Below, in pieces: positions 7,870-13,950 of a DNA stretch of 16,444 bases. Within the stretch, counting starts at the first letter, position 1, and each line of letters begins with the position of its first letter. The notes under the pieces were generated by a model that had not been told where the DNA came from, did no database searches, and was given only the letters and a program-made list of their open reading frames with translations. Source of the DNA: UBA8886 sp963578705 (lineage in GTDB: Archaea; Thermoplasmatota; Poseidoniia; MGIII; CG-Epi1); assembly GCA_963578705.1 (NCBI GenBank), contig CAUZDT010000027.1:1-16444 (forward strand). Direction: 5' to 3'. A program made the position numbers and the translations under genes.

Positions 7870-9577
7870 CCTTGAGCCCGCGCGCGAGCACTTCCAGCGC
7901 CACGGCGCCGTCGCGCAATTCCAGCCGCACGCGGTCGCCGCTGTTGAGCGCGAGACAGGGGTCGGCGTCGAATGAGTGCGCGTACGGCACGCCGAGCAGC
8001 GAGCAGGCGGGGAGCGTCTGCTGGTCGAGCGCGGTATTCACGACCGCTAGCGGGCCGCGGTCGCGGTAGAGCAGCCCGAGCAGCACGTAGGGAGCGACGC
8101 TCGAGCCGCTGCCGCGCGGGAAGACCAGCACCCGGCCGGCGATGCTTTCGCCGTCGAGTGGGTGCCCCGGCTCCTCGACCATGCCAGTCCTGCGATTGAC
8201 GAAGCCGAGGAAGGTGAGCGGCACGTCGGTGACGAGCGCCTCGCCCTCGACCACCCATGCGTCTTGCGACTCGATGCCGCTGCCGACCAGCGAAAGATTG
8301 CCCGCCTGCGGCGCCTTGGCCGAGCGGTGCGCCGCCGCGCGCGGCGGCGCACCGCTCTCGGGGGCACCCGCACGGCCACCGCCAGCCAGCGCCGGGTCGG
8401 CGGCGTGCGCGATGCAGTCGGCGAGCGGCGCGACCGAAGTCGGCATGCTATTGAGGCCGGACTGGAGATAATGCTCCGCCTTCAGCGAGTTGGTCAGGAT
8501 GTGGTTGACCGCGCCGCGGTCGTAATGCACCACCTCGGGGCAGGTATCGCGCAGCACCATCCCGCCCGCCGCCTCAATCGCAGCGACCTCGTCGCGCAGC
8601 GCGTTCCAGTGGCGCGCGGCGGTGAATACCCACAGCCGCCCTTCGGGCAGGCTGCGCCCGCGCACCAGCGCCGCCGTCGCGCGCACCTCGTCGGGCGACG
8701 CCTGCGGGCAGCCGATGACGACTAAATCGATGCGGTGGCGCGGTGCCAGTTCGTCGTAGCGCGCCGCCAGCTCGGTGGCGGTGAAGCGCAGCGTCGCCCG
8801 GTAGTCGGCCGCGGGTGGCTCGTCGAGATAGAGCAGCGCGCAGCCGTAGTTGGCCGCCGCTGCCGAGAGCGCCTTGCGTGCTTCGTGGCTTGCCTCGCTG
8901 ACGCCGCGGAAGTGCGGCACGGGGCCCCACGGCAGCGCCAGCCCCGGGGAGAGTTGCTTGCCGACCCAGTCGCCCAGCACCGAAAAGTCGACCGGCTCCG
9001 CCAGTTCGCACTCAACCTCGACCAGCAGATTCGCCGCGCGGTGTTCGTCACGCAGCAGCCCGTAATCGGGCGTGCAGCCGCAGATGGCCGCCGAGAGCGC
9101 CGATAGCCCGGAATCGCGGTTGGTCCGCAATCCTGTATACGAGTTGGCGTAGCAGACCGCGTTCGACTCGGCCCACGCGCCGACCCCGTCGGGGAGCGGC
9201 GCGGCGGTCGCCTCGTAGGGTGTGCACGACAGCGTCAGCCGCACCCCCAGTGCCGCGTAGGCGTCAAGGATGTGCTTCTGCCGCGCGACGTAGTCGGCGG
9301 TCGCCCCCATCTCGCGCCAGCAGCGGCTGTCGCAGCCGGCCGAGTTGAGTGTCGTCTCGACCGCCACCTGCGCGTCGTCACCGAGCTGTTCCAGAAAAGT
9401 AATCAGCCCGTGCCCCCCCGTCAGCGGCGAGACGCCCGAGACGTGCGCCGCCACGACCGGCACCAGCCGTGGCGCCTCGGCCGCAGTGCCCAGGTCGACC
9501 AGCAGCCGCATCGCTATCTGCTTCGCCGCGCCGCGGTCGCCGGCGAGCATCGCCTGCTGCTCCGCGGTAAGCTTCAT
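7865..9577 (-). CDS. aconitase X, probable phosphomevalonate dehydratase, large and small subunits fused
   Basis: The protein (570 residues) combines the aconitase X catalytic domain (DUF521; about residues 1-395) with the swivelling small domain (DUF126; about 435-570). The two are joined by a Gly/Ala/Pro/Arg-rich linker. In archaea these are normally two proteins forming phosphomevalonate 5-dehydratase, which turns mevalonate 5-phosphate into trans-anhydromevalonate 5-phosphate using an Fe-S cluster. Candidate cluster cysteines are C118 (SCTPY), C290 (GCP) and C346 (TCPE). The small domain has GESIAGRVLVFPRGSGSS, with the Ser/Gly-rich active-site loop at about 488-493. The ATG at 9577 is preceded by a TTAA box 24-25 bp upstream. 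The upstream neighbours, a UbiD-type decarboxylase and mevalonate kinase, are the flanking steps of the same pathway, which argues for this substrate. Related bacterial aconitase X enzymes dehydrate cis-3-hydroxy-L-proline; that is the main alternative, judged unlikely here. Confidence 0.9.
   Translation of the reverse strand: MKLTAEQQAMLAGDRGAAKQIAMRLLVDLGTAAEAPRLVPVVAAHVSGVSPLTGGHGLITFLEQLGDDAQVAVETTLNSAGCDSRCWREMGATADYVARQKHILDAYAALGVRLTLSCTPYEATAAPLPDGVGAWAESNAVCYANSYTGLRTNRDSGLSALSAAICGCTPDYGLLRDEHRAANLLVEVECELAEPVDFSVLGDWVGKQLSPGLALPWGPVPHFRGVSEASHEARKALSAAAANYGCALLYLDEPPAADYRATLRFTATELAARYDELAPRHRIDLVVIGCPQASPDEVRATAALVRGRSLPEGRLWVFTAARHWNALRDEVAAIEAAGGMVLRDTCPEVVHYDRGAVNHILTNSLKAEHYLQSGLNSMPTSVAPLADCIAHAADPALAGGGRAGAPESGAPPRAAAHRSAKAPQAGNLSLVGSGIESQDAWVVEGEALVTDVPLTFLGFVNRRTGMVEEPGHPLDGESIAGRVLVFPRGSGSSVAPYVLLGLLYRDRGPLAVVNTALDQQTLPACSLLGVPYAHSFDADPCLALNSGDRVRLELRDGAVALEVLARGLKA
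8322..8357. repeat. perfect 36-bp palindrome inside the acnX linker
   Basis: The left arm begins GAGCGGTGCGCC and the right arm is its exact reverse complement, ending GGCGCACCGCTC. The arms are 18 bp with no spacer, centred between 8339 and 8340. It encodes residues 408-419 of the fused aconitase X, in the low-complexity linker between the catalytic and small domains. The arms could extrude as a cruciform or form a strong hairpin in the mRNA. A fold-back sequencing or assembly artefact is also possible. Confidence 0.9.
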
Positions 9578-9598
9578 GCTCGCGCAGGCTGGACCGGG

Positions 9599-9605
9599 GT
9601 TAAGG
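9599..9605 (-). promoter_or_regulatory. TTAA-type promoter box before acnX
   Basis: The minus strand reads CCTTAAC; TTAA at 9600-9603 is centred 24-25 bp from the acnX ATG. It lies in the 39-bp gap between the ubiD-like stop and the acnX start, where no Shine-Dalgarno sequence is visible. This would allow acnX to start its own leaderless transcript in addition to read-through from mvk-ubiD. Confidence 0.4.
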
Positions 9606-9616
9606 GATTGGGGGCG

Positions 9617-10891
9617 TCAGTCAAGGTAATCTTCGAGCTTCACGTCCATCGCCGGCGGGGTGCGCGTGAAGTGCGCCGCGTCGCGGTCGCCGGGGATGGT
9701 GCAGTCGAACCCCTGCTTGCAGGTCACGCGCGTCTCGACGCACGCCGACGGGTCAAGGCTCGAGCCCTTCGACTGGAACGCGACCGTGTCGCGGTCGCCC
9801 TGGAAGCGGGTCGCAAATGCCCACTCGACCATGTCGCGGTCGTGGATGTCAATGTCGTCGTTGACCACCCAGACATGCTTCAGCGACGCGTGGCCGGCGA
9901 ACGCCGCCTCAATCGCCTTGCGGCCGTCGCCCGCCGTGCGGGGCTGGATGGCGACGACCGCGTGCAGCCAGGAGCTGCCGCCGGGGGTGACGTAGACGTC
10001 GACGCATTCCGTTACTTGCGAGACAGCGTGGAAGATGGTCGGCTCGCGCGGCATCCCCATCAGTACCTTGTGCTCCGGGCCGCCCGGGAGCAATGCGTGG
10101 AATATCGAGTCGTCGCGCAGGAAGAGCCGCTTCAGCTGCACGACCGGCTGGCTGCGGACGATGTCGGGCGTTTCGGTCAGGTCGAGAAACGGCCCCTCGT
10201 CGACCATTTCGCCGGTGAATTCGCACACCATTACCAGCTCCGACTGCGGCACCGTGTGGCCGCCCACCTCGATGAGCGGTGCCGCGCCGAGCGCGTTGGC
10301 GATGGCCATTTCGCTGACGTTGATGCCGAAGCTGGTCGCGGCGCCGAGCAGCACCGGCACGGAGACGCCGTTGCAGAATGCGAATTCCGTCAGCCCGCGC
10401 TGCCGGTAAGCCTCGAGATTGCGCGGCAGGATGCGCAGCACCAGCCGCCGGTCGTCCAGCTTCATCCCGCGGTGGTAGCTCAGGTTCAGCCCGTGCTCCC
10501 CGTCGTGGGCGGCGGCGATGGCGGACGCGATGTAGGGGCCGCCGTCGAACTTCTGGTGCGTCAGGATGGGCAAGCCTTCGAGCGTCGGCTCGACCTCGCG
10601 GTAGCCCGCCGCCTCGGCGCGCGGGACTTCCGCCTGCGCGTCGCCTGCGGTGGCGATACGCTGCATGATTTCCGAAGGGTCGCAGCCGAGCCCGAGCGCG
10701 ACCAGCTCGCGCGAAGCGCAGATGTTCGTGACTGCCGGCATCCGGCTGCCGGCGATGTTGGTGAAGAGCAGGGGAGTGTCGCCTGCCTGTGCCATCAGTG
10801 CCGCGACTTCGTATTCGGGGCTCACCTCGCGCGAGATGGTTTGCAGTCGCCCCGACTCGGCGAGCAGGTCAACGAATTCGCGCAGGTTCAT
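9617..10891 (-). CDS. UbiD-family decarboxylase, probable anhydromevalonate phosphate decarboxylase
   Basis: UbiD enzymes are reversible decarboxylases that use prenylated FMN made by UbiX. The archaeal mevalonate-pathway member converts trans-anhydromevalonate 5-phosphate to isopentenyl phosphate. The 424 residues span the usual UbiD length. They include an N-terminal LREFVDLL start, SYHRGM at 138-143 (candidate conserved Arg, R141) and SELVMVCEFTGE at 217-228 with Glu residues in the region of the family's E-R-E triad. A DEGPF segment at 231-235 is also typical. The ATG at 10891 overlaps the mvk stop as ATGA, so the two are probably translated in a coupled way. The next gene, acnX, encodes the preceding pathway step, and ubiX lies about 2 kb away on the other strand. 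Without that context UbiD substrates cannot be told apart by sequence alone; the specific role is inferred. Confidence 0.9.
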   Translation of the reverse strand: MNLREFVDLLAESGRLQTISREVSPEYEVAALMAQAGDTPLLFTNIAGSRMPAVTNICASRELVALGLGCDPSEIMQRIATAGDAQAEVPRAEAAGYREVEPTLEGLPILTHQKFDGGPYIASAIAAAHDGEHGLNLSYHRGMKLDDRRLVLRILPRNLEAYRQRGLTEFAFCNGVSVPVLLGAATSFGINVSEMAIANALGAAPLIEVGGHTVPQSELVMVCEFTGEMVDEGPFLDLTETPDIVRSQPVVQLKRLFLRDDSIFHALLPGGPEHKVLMGMPREPTIFHAVSQVTECVDVYVTPGGSSWLHAVVAIQPRTAGDGRKAIEAAFAGHASLKHVWVVNDDIDIHDRDMVEWAFATRFQGDRDTVAFQSKGSSLDPSACVETRVTCKQGFDCTIPGDRDAAHFTRTPPAMDVKLEDYLD

Positions 10892-11817
10892 GTCGCTCCG
10901 CCGAAGGCAGTCTCGTATGCCGTATAACCGGCTTCGGTCAGCGCCTGCGCGACCGCCGCCTGCCCGTCCGCCCCTTCGGTGAGCGCGACCATGTTGCCGC
11001 CGCCGCCCTTGCCGGTCAGCTTCGCGCCGAGCGCCCCGGCGTCGCGCGCGATGGCGACCAGCTCGTCGAGCACGGGATGGCCGACGCCGATGCTGTTGAG
11101 CAGCTCGTGGTTACCGTCCATCAGCTCGCCCACCCGCGCCAGTTCGCCCTCCTTGAGCGCGGCGCGCGCGTCTCCGACGAGCGCGCCAATAGCGGCGAAG
11201 TAGCCGTCGTAGAGCCGTGGGTTGGCGTCGTGGCGTTCGCGGACGCCGGCGACCAGCTCGCCTGTCGACGCGGCGATGCCGGTGTTCCCGAGCACGAGAT
11301 AGCAGCGCGCGGGCGACCGGAACGGCCGCGGCGGCTTGCCGCTGGTAAACCAGACCGGCTCCTCATGGGCGACGACGGTGTTGTCGATGCCGCTGGGGGT
11401 GCCGTGGACCACCCGCTCGGCCTGGAAGACGATATTCGAGACGGCGTTCGCCGACAGCTCCGCGCCGAGATGCGCCGCCAGCGCGCGGCAGACCGCGGTC
11501 GAAGTCGCGGCGCTGCTCCCCATGCCGGCCGCCGATGGGATGGCCGATTCGAGATTGACCGTCGCGTTCGGCTCCGGGGCGCCAGCGCGCGCCAGCACCG
11601 CCTGCGCCGCGACCGAGAACTGGTGCGCCGGGTCGCCGCCCAGCGTCAGCCGCTGGCCAAGGTCGCGCGCGTGGATTACCAGCCCTGCCCCGTCGCGCGT
11701 AGGCTCGATCCACGCCCGCGCGCGCAACCCCGATAGCGGCACCGCGATGGCGGGTTGACCATAGACGACGGCGTGCTCGCCGAACAGGATGACCTTGCCC
11801 GGGGCGGTGAACTCCAT
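10888..11817 (-). CDS. mvk: mevalonate kinase
   Basis: This GHMP-superfamily kinase phosphorylates mevalonate to mevalonate 5-phosphate with ATP, the first committed step toward isoprenoid (archaeal membrane lipid) precursors. All three GHMP motifs are visible in 309 residues, a normal archaeal length. They are APGKVILFGEHAVVYG at 5-20, IPSAAGMGSSAA at 93-104 (phosphate-binding loop) and GAKLTGKGGGG at 264-274. The likely catalytic Asp is D145 in TPSGIDN. The ATG at 11817 has a TAAAT box 24-25 bp upstream. It heads the run mvk > ubiD-like > acnX > top6B > flpA and its stop overlaps the next start (ATGA). It is divergent from a membrane-protein gene, with 77 bp between the two start codons. 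Among GHMP kinases, the EHAVVYG form and the pathway neighbours favour mevalonate kinase over phosphomevalonate or galactokinase. Confidence 0.96.
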   Translation of the reverse strand: MEFTAPGKVILFGEHAVVYGQPAIAVPLSGLRARAWIEPTRDGAGLVIHARDLGQRLTLGGDPAHQFSVAAQAVLARAGAPEPNATVNLESAIPSAAGMGSSAATSTAVCRALAAHLGAELSANAVSNIVFQAERVVHGTPSGIDNTVVAHEEPVWFTSGKPPRPFRSPARCYLVLGNTGIAASTGELVAGVRERHDANPRLYDGYFAAIGALVGDARAALKEGELARVGELMDGNHELLNSIGVGHPVLDELVAIARDAGALGAKLTGKGGGGNMVALTEGADGQAAVAQALTEAGYTAYETAFGGAT

Positions 11818-11837
11818 CGGGGTGGCAACGGTTGCGG

Positions 11838-11846
11838 GATTTACGG
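11838..11846 (-). promoter_or_regulatory. TATA-like box of mvk
   Basis: The minus strand reads CCGTAAATC; GTAAAT is centred 24-25 bp before the mvk ATG, fitting a leaderless transcript. It faces the oppositely directed box at 11864-11872, so the two promoters lie within about 25 bp of each other in the 77-bp divergent gap. Confidence 0.5.
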
Positions 11847-11863
11847 CTGGCGGCGGGCTGCCA

Positions 11864-11872
11864 GCTTTATGA
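11864..11872 (+). promoter_or_regulatory. TATA-like box of the DUF6159-like membrane protein gene
   Basis: GCTTTATGA is the A/T-rich core of this gap. It is centred 26-27 bp before the ATG at 11895, again matching leaderless spacing. This supports the ATG at 11895 over the in-frame TTG at 11832, which lies upstream of the box. Confidence 0.5.
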
Positions 11873-11894
11873 ACTGTATGCGACAGGCACCCAC

Positions 11895-12824
11895 ATGGGC
11901 TTCTTCGACACCATCGCCCGCGGCTGGGCTATCAGCAAGCTCAGCTTCGGCGTCGTCTGGCGCGACCCGGAACTGCTGGTCTACATGCTCATCTCGAGCA
12001 TCATGGTCGGGCTGACTGTCTTCGCCGGTGCGTTGCCGGGCATCGGCTACGAAATGGAAATGCCGATGTTCGACTGGGCCATGACCACTGACCCGGAAAC
12101 GGGCGAAACCACAGCGACAGGCCCTTACTTCGCCTGGATTTTCTTCACCTATACAATCGGTGCGACCTTTGTCGTCTTCTGGAACTGTGCCATCACCTAC
12201 AGTGCGCATATGCGGCTCACCGGTGGCGACCCGCGCTTCATGACCGGCATCTCGGCCGCGATGCGGCACCTGCCGACCATCGTGGCGTGGGGCATCATCA
12301 CCGGCATCTTCGGAATCCTGATGCGGCTCATCCGCGACGCGGCGGCCAACTCGAAGAATCCCGCGATGCGAATCGCGGGCGCCATCTTCGCCTTCATCCT
12401 CGAGACGGCGTGGTGGATTACCACCTTCTTCATCATCCCCATGATTGTGCTCGAAGGCAAGGGCGTCCGCGACGCCTTCAACTCGAGCAAGTCACTCTTC
12501 ACGAAAACGTGGGGTGAGAACATCACCAGCGGCCTCGGCGTCGGCCTCATCGGCTTCCTGCTGGTGCTGGTCGCGTTCGCGGTCGGCATCCCGCTGATAC
12601 TGCTCGGCCTCGTGCTGCCCGGCATCATCGCCATCGTCGTGCTGATGCTGCTCGCCATCCTCTGGACCAACACCGCCGAAGTGGTGGTGGTCGCGGCGCT
12701 CTACGAGTTCGCCCGCACCGGTGAGATGCCCGACCTCGACGGCGCCGGCAAGCAGGTGCAGAAGCACCTCGGCTGGGAAAACGAGACGCCCGAGATGCTG
12801 GCGTGGCGTGAAGGCACTGCTTAG
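11895..12824 (+). CDS. DUF6159-like multi-pass membrane protein
   Basis: The protein has 309 residues and about six hydrophobic segments, near 27-49, 78-103, 127-145, 160-187, 213-237 and 240-262. The opening GFFDTIARGWAISKLSF followed by a DPELLVYML stretch resembles the DUF6159 family. So do the internal RLTGGDPRFMTGI and the segment around KGVRDAFNSSKSLFTKTWGE. That family consists of integral membrane proteins with no established function. Between the first two segments lies an acidic loop (EMEMPMFDWAMTTDPETGE). The ATG at 11895 fits both the family start and the promoter box. It is divergent from mvk and 55 bp ahead of ubiX on the same strand. A link to membrane lipid synthesis is suggested only by position. 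No catalytic motif is visible. Confidence 0.8.
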   Translation: MGFFDTIARGWAISKLSFGVVWRDPELLVYMLISSIMVGLTVFAGALPGIGYEMEMPMFDWAMTTDPETGETTATGPYFAWIFFTYTIGATFVVFWNCAITYSAHMRLTGGDPRFMTGISAAMRHLPTIVAWGIITGIFGILMRLIRDAAANSKNPAMRIAGAIFAFILETAWWITTFFIIPMIVLEGKGVRDAFNSSKSLFTKTWGENITSGLGVGLIGFLLVLVAFAVGIPLILLGLVLPGIIAIVVLMLLAILWTNTAEVVVVAALYEFARTGEMPDLDGAGKQVQKHLGWENETPEMLAWREGTA

Positions 12825-12849
12825 GCGCGCTGCCCTCCGACGCCTGAAG

Positions 12850-12857
12850 CCTTAAGC
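12850..12857 (+). promoter_or_regulatory. TTAA-type promoter box of ubiX
   Basis: CCTTAAGC has TTAA at 12852-12855, centred 26-27 bp before the ubiX ATG, in the 55-bp gap after the membrane-protein gene. No Shine-Dalgarno sequence precedes the ATG. Spacing and core match the boxes before acnX and top6B. Confidence 0.45.
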
Positions 12858-12879
12858 CCGCGAGCGTTTCCCGGCCGGA

Positions 12880-13440
12880 ATGGACCGCATCGTGGTCGGC
12901 ATGAGTGGCGCCTCCGGCATCGCCTACGGGGTGCGGCTGCTCGAAGCGCTGCGGGAGCAGCCGGTCGAGACCCACTTTGTCGCGACCGACTCGGCGCAGC
13001 TGGTGCACCAGCACGAGTGCGATGGCGACTGGGCTGACGTCGAAGCGCTGGCCGACGTGGTGCACCCCAACAACGATGTAGCCGCCTCCATCGCCTCCGG
13101 CTCATTCCGCGCGCGGGCGATGGTCATCGTTCCCTGCTCGATGGACACGCTCGGCAAGCTCGCCGCGGGGGTCAACGACAACCTGCTGACGCGCGCCGGC
13201 GCGGTGATGCTCAAGGAGCGGCGGCCGCTAATCCTCGTGCCGCGCGAGACGCCGTTCAGCCACATCCATATCGAGAACATGCTGCGGCTCTCGACGGCGG
13301 GCGCGATTATCGCGCCCGCCGCACCGGCGTTCTACAATCGCCCGCAGAGCCTTGACGACAACGTCAATTTCATCGCCGGCCGGGTGCTCGACCTGCTCGG
13401 CCTCGATGCGGACCTGTTCGCGCGCTGGGAAGGCGGCTAA
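12880..13440 (+). CDS. ubiX: flavin prenyltransferase UbiX
   Basis: UbiX attaches a dimethylallyl group to reduced FMN to make prenylated FMN, the cofactor of UbiD-family decarboxylases. The 186 residues are full length for the family. Motifs are GMSGASGIAYG at 7-17 (FMN phosphate loop), VIVPCSMDTLGKLAAG at 82-97, RRPLILVPRETP at 114-125 and PAFYNRP at 149-155. The start at 12880 gives the standard DRIVVGMSGASG opening and has a TTAA box at the expected distance. Its natural client in this window is the UbiD-like decarboxylase at 9617-10891, so I read it as part of the archaeal mevalonate pathway set. It converges on the DUF2203 gene, sharing the four bases CTAA at the two stop codons. Confidence 0.95.
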   Translation: MDRIVVGMSGASGIAYGVRLLEALREQPVETHFVATDSAQLVHQHECDGDWADVEALADVVHPNNDVAASIASGSFRARAMVIVPCSMDTLGKLAAGVNDNLLTRAGAVMLKERRPLILVPRETPFSHIHIENMLRLSTAGAIIAPAAPAFYNRPQSLDDNVNFIAGRVLDLLGLDADLFARWEGG

Positions 13441-13871
13441 GCGCGCAATATCTCTGGCTCGCTCTCGAGCGTCTGGCGGCCGCTGAAGCCGTCCTCGAGC
13501 GGGTGCCAGTGGGTTACGGCGGACTCGCCCAGCCGGTAACAGAGATAGACCAGCTCCGCCCCGCGCTGCGCGTGGAAGTCGATGAGCCCCAGCACCGGGT
13601 CCTTCACCTCGATGCCGTGCCGCGCCAGCGCCTCGAAGAGCCGCTTGCGCTCCGTCAGGTTGGTGTCGAGCCGCACCTCCAGCTCGATGCGGTCGCGCGC
13701 CGGCCCCTTGCCCGAGTCCTGCTCGGCCTCAATCAGCAGCTCCTCGAGCTGCCCGCGCTCGGCGCATTTGTCGGCCAGCGCGACCAGCAGCGGCCGCAGG
13801 ACCGGCAGCATCGCGTTCGCCTCGTGCGGGGTGAAAAGCCGCACAGCGTTTGACTGCACGGAAGCTCCCAT
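13437..13871 (-). CDS. DUF2203 family protein
   Basis: The protein has up to 144 residues and no membrane segments. The N-terminal RLFTPHEANAMLPVLRPLL and the C-terminal block GIEVKDPVLGLIDFHAQRGAELVYLCYRLGE, WHPLEDGFSGRQ are the signature of DUF2203. This is a small conserved family of unknown function found in bacteria and archaea. The middle is a charged, probably helical region (residues about 35-85). The ATG at 13871 is the outermost start. However, the TAAAT box at 13881-13890 is only about 15 bp from it and lies 26-27 bp from an in-frame GTG at 13859, so the true start may be the GTG (140 residues). It converges on ubiX with a CTAA stop overlap and is divergent from the membrane protein at 13951. 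Confidence 0.85.
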   Translation of the reverse strand: MGASVQSNAVRLFTPHEANAMLPVLRPLLVALADKCAERGQLEELLIEAEQDSGKGPARDRIELEVRLDTNLTERKRLFEALARHGIEVKDPVLGLIDFHAQRGAELVYLCYRLGESAVTHWHPLEDGFSGRQTLESEPEILRA

Positions 13872-13880
13872 CCCGGGGGG

Positions 13881-13890
13881 AGATTTAGAG
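13881..13890 (-). promoter_or_regulatory. TATA-like box of the DUF2203 gene
   Basis: The minus strand reads CTCTAAATCT. Its TAAAT core is 26-27 bp from the GTG at 13859 and about 15 bp from the ATG at 13871. Given the 24-27 bp rule seen for other genes here, it argues for the GTG start. Confidence 0.4.
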
Positions 13891-13921
13891 CATGCGGCGG
13901 AATTGGCGGGGGTCGGGCCGC

Positions 13922-13930
13922 GTTAAATAG
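13922..13930 (+). promoter_or_regulatory. TATA box of the membrane protein gene at 13951
   Basis: GTTAAATAG, the most TATA-like sequence in the window, is centred 25 bp before the ATG at 13951. It lies after a GC-rich stretch. The spacing supports the first of the two tandem ATG codons and a leaderless transcript. Confidence 0.55.
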
Positions 13931-13950
13931 GGAAATCTAGAGTAAGTCGC

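Noticed and set aside
9272..10927. Plus-strand open frame of 551 codons
   Set aside because: It is the exact antisense register of both acnX and the ubiD-like gene and crosses their junction. Translation is low complexity with no recognisable family.
11832..11894. TTG start at 11832 for the DUF6159-like protein
   Set aside because: It lies upstream of the TATA-like box at 11864-11872 and the extra residues are not part of the family; the ATG at 11895 fits both.
13295..13321. Inverted repeat with 13-bp arms and a one-base centre in ubiX
   Set aside because: It encodes the conserved GAIIAPAAPAFY region of UbiX and is explained by GC-rich codons for Ala, Gly and Pro around Ile-Ile. Unlike the acnX palindrome it is not in a free linker.
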